NCBI GenBank assembly: GCA_011523845.1 | Contig: WTFV01000186.1 | Location: 1-48,597 of the forward strand | Source: Acidobacteriota bacterium | Lineage (GTDB): Bacteria; Acidobacteriota; Vicinamibacteria; Vicinamibacterales; UBA8438 | Length of the DNA: 48,597 nt | Direction of reading: 5' to 3' | In this document: positions 43,324 to 48,597 of the stretch, in pieces | Position numbering within the stretch: position 1 is the stretch's first letter | Layout of the letters: every line of letters begins with the position of its first letter | The notes under the pieces: generated by a model | Database searches by the model: none | The model's input: only the letters and a program-made list of their open reading frames with translations | What the model was told of the DNA's origin: nothing | Made by a program: the position numbers and the translations under genes

Positions 43324-44907
43324 ATGAACGCGAAGCGGATTGCGACCAGCGGATTCCCGGCAGTCTGGCTTCCCGCCCTGCTGGCCATCGCCATCGCGGC
43401 GACCCCCGTCGCCGGTGCGGCGGCAAACGGCGTCGACGCGCCGGCGATCGTCGATGCGACGCGGGCCCGGGACACCGACGCCGTGCGGACCCTCCTCGCC
43501 GGTGGGGCCGACGTGGACGCCGCGCAGCCTGACGGCGCCACCGCCCTGCACTGGGCGGCCTACCGGGACGACCACGAGACCGCGGCGCTGCTGCTCGAGG
43601 CGGGCGCCGACGTCGACGCCACCAACGAGCTCGGGGCCACGCCGCTCTGGCTGGCCGCCGACAACGGCAGCGCCGTCATGGTCGGGCGGCTGATCGCGGC
43701 GGGCGCCGATCCGGACATCGCGCTGCACAACGGCGAGACCCCGGTCATGACCGCCTCGCGAACCGGGAACGCGGACGCGGTGCGGCACCTGGCGGCCCGC
43801 GGCGCCGACGTGAACCGGAAGGAACGCTCGCGCGCACAGACCGCGCTGATGTGGGCGGTGGCCCAGGGCCACCACGAGGTCGTCGACGTGCTCCTCGCGC
43901 ACGGCGCCGACGTCGACGCACGCTCCCGCATCCGGCCCCGGATGATGCACGCCGCGGCGACCAACGGGTCGCAGTACGACCAGGGCGTCATCTGGAACCG
44001 CGGCGGGTACACGCCGCTGCTGTTCGCGGCCCGTCACGGCGACGTCGAGGCGGGGCGGCGGCTCGTGGACGCCGGCGCGGACATCGAAGACGAGGCCCCC
44101 ACCGGCGCGAGCGCGCTGGTGGTGGCGGCCCACAGCGGCCACGTCGACTTCGCGCGGTTCGCGCTGGCGGCAGGCGCCGATCCCAACGACATCGGGGCCG
44201 GCTACACGCCCCTGCACGCCGCGATCCTGCGGGGCGACCTCGACATGGCGACGACCCTGCTGGCCGCCGGGGCCGATCCGAACGTGCGCCTCGAGAAGGG
44301 CACTCCCGTCCGCCGCGCCGGCCAGGACTGGGCCATCGCCCCGCAGCACGTCAGCGCCACGCCGTACTGGCTCGCCGCCTACTACCAGGAGGCGCAACTC
44401 ATGCGCGCGCTGGCCGCCTGGGGCGCCCACCCGAGCCTGACCACGCTGGAGCGTTGGGCGTACGTCTTCGAGCGGGCCGGGGGCGTCGGACCGCCGCACA
44501 TCGCGGGCGGCTTCCAGACGCCGCTGCTGGCCGCGGTCAGCGGCGCGAACAACCGCGGGCGGAGGTTCAACAGCTCGTTGCGGAACCCCGATCGGGAGGA
44601 ACGCGCGGCGTACGAGGCGGCCAGGGTGGCCATCGAGCACGGGGCCGACGTCAACCAGGTCGACCACGTCGGCACGGCGCCGGTGCACAGCGCCGCCCAG
44701 CGCAACTACGCCACGGTGGTCGAGCTGCTCGCCGAGCACGGCGCCGACCTGAACGTGAAGAACGCCAGCGGAACCACCGCCTTGACGCTGGCCGAGCGCG
44801 CCGAGGCGCGGCGCCTCGAGCGGCCGGACATCACCCGGTATCCGAGCGGCAACTCGGCCCAGGTGCTGCGCGATCTCGGCGCGGGCAAGGAGACGGAAGA
44901 GCAGTGA
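43324..44907 (+). CDS. Secreted ankyrin-repeat protein
   Basis: 527 aa. Signal peptide MNAKRIATSGFPAVWLPALL, cleavage near VAGAAA. Then about nine or ten ankyrin repeats of 33 residues, each with G-A-D-(V/P)-(D/N) turns and T-(A/P)-L-x-x-A-A starts, e.g. DGATALHWAAYRDDHETAAL, NGETPVMTASRTGNADAVRH, GYTPLHAAILRGDLDMATTL. The C-terminal repeats (GTAPVHSAAQRNYATVVELL) follow a less regular middle around 340-430. It should bind a protein partner outside the cytoplasm. ATG 43324 has GGAGG 11 nt upstream. The downstream quinoprotein is on the same strand, 73 bp away. Confidence 0.88.
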   Translation: MNAKRIATSGFPAVWLPALLAIAIAATPVAGAAANGVDAPAIVDATRARDTDAVRTLLAGGADVDAAQPDGATALHWAAYRDDHETAALLLEAGADVDATNELGATPLWLAADNGSAVMVGRLIAAGADPDIALHNGETPVMTASRTGNADAVRHLAARGADVNRKERSRAQTALMWAVAQGHHEVVDVLLAHGADVDARSRIRPRMMHAAATNGSQYDQGVIWNRGGYTPLLFAARHGDVEAGRRLVDAGADIEDEAPTGASALVVAAHSGHVDFARFALAAGADPNDIGAGYTPLHAAILRGDLDMATTLLAAGADPNVRLEKGTPVRRAGQDWAIAPQHVSATPYWLAAYYQEAQLMRALAAWGAHPSLTTLERWAYVFERAGGVGPPHIAGGFQTPLLAAVSGANNRGRRFNSSLRNPDREERAAYEAARVAIEHGADVNQVDHVGTAPVHSAAQRNYATVVELLAEHGADLNVKNASGTTALTLAERAEARRLERPDITRYPSGNSAQVLRDLGAGKETEEQ

Positions 44908-44980
44908 CACGTGACGCCACCGAATCCGCACGGCCTCGTTCCGACACCCGCTTGCGGCAGTCACCGATTCTCCGGAGCCG

Positions 44981-46972
44981 GTGGAACGGGCAGCCCCGTG
45001 CTCGCGGCTCTGCGCCCTCGCGTGCGCGGTGCTGCTTGTCGCGGCTTCCCCCGCCGTCGCGCAGTACGGCGCCCCGAACGGCGAATGGCCCTCCTACGGC
45101 GGCGACCTCGGCGGCACCAAGTACTCCGGCCTCGATCAGATCGACGCAACGAACTTCAACGACCTGGAGATCGCCTGGCGCTGGCGGTCGGCGGACGAGA
45201 CGCTGGATCTCGACGCCCTGCGCGAGATTCACGAGGGTCTGAGCATCCTCAACATGAAGGTCACCCCGCTGATGGTCGGCGGCGTGGTCTATATCGTCAC
45301 GCCCCTCCGGCTCGCCGCGGCGCTCGACGCCGGCACCGGCGACGTCCGGTGGACCTACGACCCGGACGTGGTACGCGGGACGCGCTGGGCCATCAACGGC
45401 GGCGGCTACGGCACGCGCGGCCTCGCCTACTGGACCGACGGCGACCAGGCGCGCATCTTCTACGGCACGCCCGACGGCTACCTGCTGGCCGTCGACGCCG
45501 AGACCGGCGAGCCGGCGCGCGGCTTCGGCGACAACGGCAGCGTCGACCTCGGGACCGGGATCCCGCGCAACGGCCGGGGCACGGTCGACAACCAGGGCCA
45601 TCCCTGGATCAGCATCAACTCGCCCCCCATCGTGGCCCACGACGTCGTCGTGACCCCGATGTCCATCTCCGACCAGCCGATCGCGCGCGAGCAGGCGCCG
45701 GGCTGGGTCAAGGGCATCGACGCGCGCACCGGCGACACGAAGTGGACGTTCCGCACCGTCCCGCAGGCCGACGACCTGGGCGTGGACACCTGGCTGAACG
45801 ACTCGTGGCGCTACAGCGGCGGCACCAACGTCTGGTCGGCGTTCAGCGTGGACGACGAGCTGGGCACCATCTACCTGCCGACCGGCACCCCGACCAACGA
45901 CTACTACGGCGGGCATCGGCTCGGCGACAACCTCTTCGCCGAGAGCCTCGTCGCGCTCGACATCGAGACCGGCGAGCGGATCTGGCACTTCCAGGCCGTG
46001 CACCACGGCGTGTGGGACTACGACTTTCCCACCCACCCGAACCTGGTGGACCTCACCGTCGACGGCCGCGAGATCAAGGCGCTCGCCCAGGTGAGCAAGC
46101 AGGGCTACACCTACGTCTTCGACCGCGTGACCGGCGAGCCGGTCTGGCCCATCGAGGAGCGCGCTGTCGAGACCGACACCGACCTGCCCGGGGAGGTGCT
46201 GTCGCCGACCCAGCCGTTCCCGACGAGGCCGCCGCCCTTCGAGGACCAGGGCTCGTCGATCGAGCAGCTCGTCGACTTCACGCCGGAGATCCGCGCGCTG
46301 GCGGTCGAAGCGGTGCGGAACCACCGCCTCGGCGGGCTGTTCTCGCCGCCGATGCTGTCGGTCGAAGGCGGCCTGCAAGGGACCATTCAGCGGCCGGCGA
46401 TCGGCGGCGGCGCCAACTGGATGGGGGCCGCGGTGGACCCGGAGACCGGCATCCTCTACGTCCCGTCGGAGAACGCCTACTCGATCATGAAGTACATCAC
46501 GCCGGACGCCGAGGGCGCGAACCTCGACCTCACGCAGGGCGGCTTCAACACGCCGTCGCTGATGCCGCAGGGCCTGCCGCTGTTCAAGCCGCCCTACTCG
46601 CGCATCACGGCCATCGATCTGAACACCGGCGACCACGCCTGGATGCAGCCCAACGGCGACGGGAACCGCTTCCGCAACCACCCGCGTCTGCGCGACCTGA
46701 ACCTGCCGCCCCTCGGCGGCGACGGCCGGGGGGGACCCGTGCTGACGAAGACCCTGCTGGTGAGCGCCCTGACCGCCGGGGGCGAGACCAACGACGACGG
46801 CCCGCGGCTGGTCGCCCGCAACAAGGCGACCGGCGAGATCGTCGGCTCCGTCGATCTGCCCGGCGGGGCCATCGGGACGCCGATGACCTACCTGCACGAC
46901 GGCCGGCAGTTCATCGCGCTGACCGTCGGCGGCGACGTGCCGGAGCTCGTGGCGTTCGCGTTGCCGGAGTGA
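44981..46972 (+). CDS. Periplasmic PQQ-dependent dehydrogenase-like quinoprotein
   Basis: 663 aa with a signal peptide (CALACAVLLVAASPAVAQ). Mature start GEWPSYGGDLGGTKYSGLDQ matches glucose-type quinoproteins. Propeller blades include AAALDAGTGDVRWTYD, LLAVDAETGEPARGFG, KGIDARTGDTKWTFRT and VALDIETGERIWHFQAVHHG. It is clearly homologous to the protein at 18785-20836 (same VWDYDFP/IWDHDIP loop and GGGxNW segment), so the genome has paralogues. The start is GTG 44981 with GGAG 4 nt upstream. It probably oxidises a sugar or alcohol; the ankyrin protein ahead may be a partner. Confidence 0.88.
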   Translation: MERAAPCSRLCALACAVLLVAASPAVAQYGAPNGEWPSYGGDLGGTKYSGLDQIDATNFNDLEIAWRWRSADETLDLDALREIHEGLSILNMKVTPLMVGGVVYIVTPLRLAAALDAGTGDVRWTYDPDVVRGTRWAINGGGYGTRGLAYWTDGDQARIFYGTPDGYLLAVDAETGEPARGFGDNGSVDLGTGIPRNGRGTVDNQGHPWISINSPPIVAHDVVVTPMSISDQPIAREQAPGWVKGIDARTGDTKWTFRTVPQADDLGVDTWLNDSWRYSGGTNVWSAFSVDDELGTIYLPTGTPTNDYYGGHRLGDNLFAESLVALDIETGERIWHFQAVHHGVWDYDFPTHPNLVDLTVDGREIKALAQVSKQGYTYVFDRVTGEPVWPIEERAVETDTDLPGEVLSPTQPFPTRPPPFEDQGSSIEQLVDFTPEIRALAVEAVRNHRLGGLFSPPMLSVEGGLQGTIQRPAIGGGANWMGAAVDPETGILYVPSENAYSIMKYITPDAEGANLDLTQGGFNTPSLMPQGLPLFKPPYSRITAIDLNTGDHAWMQPNGDGNRFRNHPRLRDLNLPPLGGDGRGGPVLTKTLLVSALTAGGETNDDGPRLVARNKATGEIVGSVDLPGGAIGTPMTYLHDGRQFIALTVGGDVPELVAFALPE

Positions 46973-47263
46973 AGTACAGCACGACCGGACCGTTGCAGGA
47001 ACGAGATGGGTCGTACGGTCGCTCGTGAAAACCGGCCCGCCGCTCATGCATGACCCTCCCTGCACTCGAGACAACACGGGTCCAAAGTGGGGATCACACG
47101 GGATCCACACGCTCACCTTCGCCCGCCTGGTCGGCCAGCAAGGGAAGTGCTCGCCTTCGAGCCGCTAAACAAATAGACTGGTGGTTGGAGCGCGTCAGCA
47201 CGACGCGCGTGGTGGTGGTTTTTCGTGGTAGCATCTGGACGAATCGCGAGCGAGGAGTCCGAT
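46973..47263. other. Intergenic region, no gene recognised
   Basis: 291 bp after the quinoprotein stop. Only short frames without family resemblance are present. The stretch near 47165-47180 (AAACAAATAGACTGG) is relatively AT-rich and could contain the promoter for the small membrane protein. Confidence 0.5.
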
Positions 47264-47641
47264 TTGCCGAACGATCTGTCTGAGCGAGGCATCGGTTTTC
47301 AGGCACTGGGATTCGCTGTTGTTGGGTTTTCCAGCGTGACGCTTCTGCATCTCTGCTCGGGATCGGATTTCTGGCTGTACAAGAGCTTTCAGACAGCGGT
47401 GACCCAGTTGCACTGGGCGTTCTTGGTTCCGCTGGCGGCGCTGTTCGATAAGGGGAGGACAATGTTTGAAACGCGCAAGGCCATCAGGGAAGCTGCGTTC
47501 CAGAAACGGGTCGAAACGGCGCTCGAAAAGAAGGTCCAAGAGGCGGTCGAAAACGAGCGTCAGCGCATCCTCAAGTACATCGAGGGTTCCGATCTGCCCA
47601 AGGAGGTACAGGCGAACGTACAGAAGGCGCTTCAAGGCTAG
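47264..47641 (+). CDS. Small membrane protein with C-terminal coiled coil
   Basis: About 125 aa; no family recognised. Two hydrophobic spans (GFQALGFAVVGFSSVTLLHL and LHWAFLVPLAALFD) are followed by a charged helical tail, ETRKAIREAAFQKRVETALE, KKVQEAVENERQRILKYIEG, which looks like a coiled coil. I placed the start at TTG 47264 because GGAG lies 7 nt upstream; GTG 47225 is also in frame. Its base composition is lower in GC than its neighbours, which suggests recent transfer. The tail resembles those of small phage or plasmid helper proteins, but that is only an impression. Confidence 0.65.
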   Translation: MPNDLSERGIGFQALGFAVVGFSSVTLLHLCSGSDFWLYKSFQTAVTQLHWAFLVPLAALFDKGRTMFETRKAIREAAFQKRVETALEKKVQEAVENERQRILKYIEGSDLPKEVQANVQKALQG

Positions 47642-47917
47642 CAGCCCGTGGTGAAACCCCGCGTCGCACCGAGAGCGGCGAGGCGCCCGTCTGACAAGGC
47701 GTGAGGAGGGCGCATATTGGGCATATGTAACCGACGAACAACGCGGTCAGGCGGGATGCATCGCCGCTCGAATGCAGCGGGGACTTTCGCGACGGGCTGC
47801 TAGGGGTGATGGAGAGGCCGGCCTGCGGCGTCACCGCCGTCCGGGAGGGCGACCACCGGTGAACGCCTCCAGCCGGGACGCGAGCCGGACGGGCAGCATG
47901 GCTGACCGCTGGACGAG

Positions 47918-48350
47918 GTGCATCTGCATCGCCTCCTGGAGACGCCGACGTGCACGCTCGGCATGCTCTCCTACTAGGGCGCACGGCTGGTGTTCACGCT
48001 CGAAGACCCCGTGCCCGAGGACCGGAAGCTCGCCGGCCGGACGGCGACCCTGGCAGGCATCTACCAACTGTACTGGCGGCTGGACGGGACCCGCGGACCG
48101 CTACCGCGAGAGATTCGGGACGCCGGGAGTGTTCCGGCTCCGCGGCGTGCAGTTCTTCGAAGGAATTCAGATCCACTGCGGGAACGATGTGGACGACACG
48201 CGCGGTTGCATCCTCGTCGGGGGCAGCGTGCCGTCGGCGCGCGCCGACCCGCTCACGATCAGGGAGAGCGCCCCGGCGTCGGCTCACGTGCACAGTGTTC
48301 TCGGCCCGTTGCTCGCCAAGCATGCCGAGCGGGAGGAGCCGGCGGTGTAG
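47918..48350 (+). pseudogene. DUF5675-family protein, inactivated by stop and frameshift
   Basis: From GTG 47918 the frame reads HLHRLLETPTCTLGMLSY, stops at TAG 47975, and continues GARLVFTLEDPVPEDRKLAG to RTATLAGIYQLYWRL. Near 48075-48095 similarity moves to the next frame: RYRERFGTPGVFRLRGVQFF, then EGIQIHCGNDVDDTRGCILV, ending at 48350. The I-x-I-H-x-G-N-x-x-x-D-T-x-G-C-I-L-V-G signature identifies DUF5675. Family function is unknown; members occur in phage-related loci. Two lesions make a pseudogene likely. Confidence 0.72.
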
Positions 48351-48409
48351 TTGCAGGTGCGGTAACGAGTCCGAACAGCGAATCAGGTGGGAACGGAGGG
48401 CTTCGAGCA

Positions 48410-48571
48410 ATGACCGAGATCTTCTTCGGCACCAACCGCAACGGCCGGCCGGCAAGGCAACCCACGAGGTTCGGGAAACGTTTCAGCGCCGCCGGCCTCA
48501 CCAATCTTCGTTTCGGGAAAGCCATCGTCAACAACAAGGCCATTAGGATCGGCGCAAAAATAACTTCCTAG
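48410..48571 (+). CDS. Short frame resembling the N-terminus of an alpha/beta hydrolase-like protein, truncated
   Basis: 53 aa from ATG 48410 (GGAGG 11 nt upstream): MTEIFFGTNRNGRPARQPTR, then FGKRFSAAGLTNLRFGKAIV, ending at a stop at 48571. The F-F-G-T-N-R opening recalls the start of hydrolase-type proteins of several hundred residues, so this is probably a truncated gene near the window edge. The assignment is tentative; the frame could also be a small gene in its own right. Confidence 0.35.
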   Translation: MTEIFFGTNRNGRPARQPTRFGKRFSAAGLTNLRFGKAIVNNKAIRIGAKITS

Positions 48572-48597
48572 AAGTGCCTGTAGTCTCGCTATAGAGC

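Noticed and set aside
41022..43532. 836-aa plus-strand frame over the DUF1592 gene
   Set aside because: Antisense shadow; DUF1592 has haem motifs, a signal peptide and an ATGA-coupled partner.
44831..47116. 761-aa minus-strand frame over the ankyrin/quinoprotein end
   Set aside because: Antisense shadow without recognisable domain or ribosome binding site.
1..48597. tRNA, rRNA, transposase or integrase genes
   Set aside because: None was recognised by reading; a covariance or profile search could still find a diverged one.

Overview
The window is GC-rich bacterial chromosome (roughly two-thirds G+C). Its gene content suggests an environmental Gram-negative of the Acidobacteriota, perhaps Vicinamibacteria-like: several secreted PQQ-type beta-propeller quinoproteins, an adjacent DUF1552/DUF1592 pair, a TonB-dependent receptor with a carboxypeptidase-regulatory-like N-terminus, ankyrin proteins and many toxin-antitoxin (TA) modules. 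That placement is an inference from gene content; no rRNA or tRNA gene was recognised.

Layout. (1) 45-10218: a complete type I-G (formerly I-U) CRISPR-Cas locus on the minus strand, csb1-csb2-cas3-cas8-like-cas4-cas1-cas2, then a leader and 23 repeats with 22 spacers. cas4 and cas1 are separate overlapping genes rather than the fusion usual for this subtype. (2) 10373-14101: a defence/addiction patch: a nucleotidyltransferase plus XRE regulator pair just upstream of csb1, a DUF4143 ATPase, an orphan Phd antitoxin with a palindromic operator, and a VapBC45-like pair whose toxin looks frameshifted. (3) 14288-22454: metallophosphoesterase, two quinoproteins, a cyclophilin-like protein, a retropepsin-like protease and a DUF234 ATPase. 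(4) 22912-37995: the medium and large subunits of a form II CO-dehydrogenase/xanthine-dehydrogenase-type molybdenum enzyme, separated by about 11 kb from the small [2Fe-2S] subunit. Between them lie BrnTA, a metzincin remnant, a Uma2 protein and a cobalamin transport and salvage block: cobalamin riboswitch, BtuB-like receptor, BtuC, BtuD, BtuF, CbiB, CbiZ, with a PuuD-like membrane protein in its middle. (5) 38065-39221: a TumE-like toxin reading frame that is apparently frameshifted, coupled to an antitoxin in which a winged-helix domain is fused to a HigA-like antitoxin. (6) 39272-46972: DUF1552 and DUF1592 exported proteins with a clear terminator, a secreted ankyrin protein and another quinoprotein. 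(7) 47264-48571: a small membrane protein, a DUF5675 pseudogene and a truncated hydrolase-like N-terminus.

How it works together. The cas genes are tightly coupled (ATGA, GTGA and TGATG junctions), consistent with one transcript that runs towards the array. The B12 block would import corrinoids (BtuB outer membrane, BtuF periplasm, BtuCD inner membrane), open the cobinamide amide (CbiZ) and rebuild the side chain (CbiB), with the riboswitch controlling at least the receptor. Several toxin or accessory frames are damaged while their partner antitoxins are intact. Four gene ends in and beside the B12 block carry imperfect local tandem duplications, which suggests repeated rearrangement.
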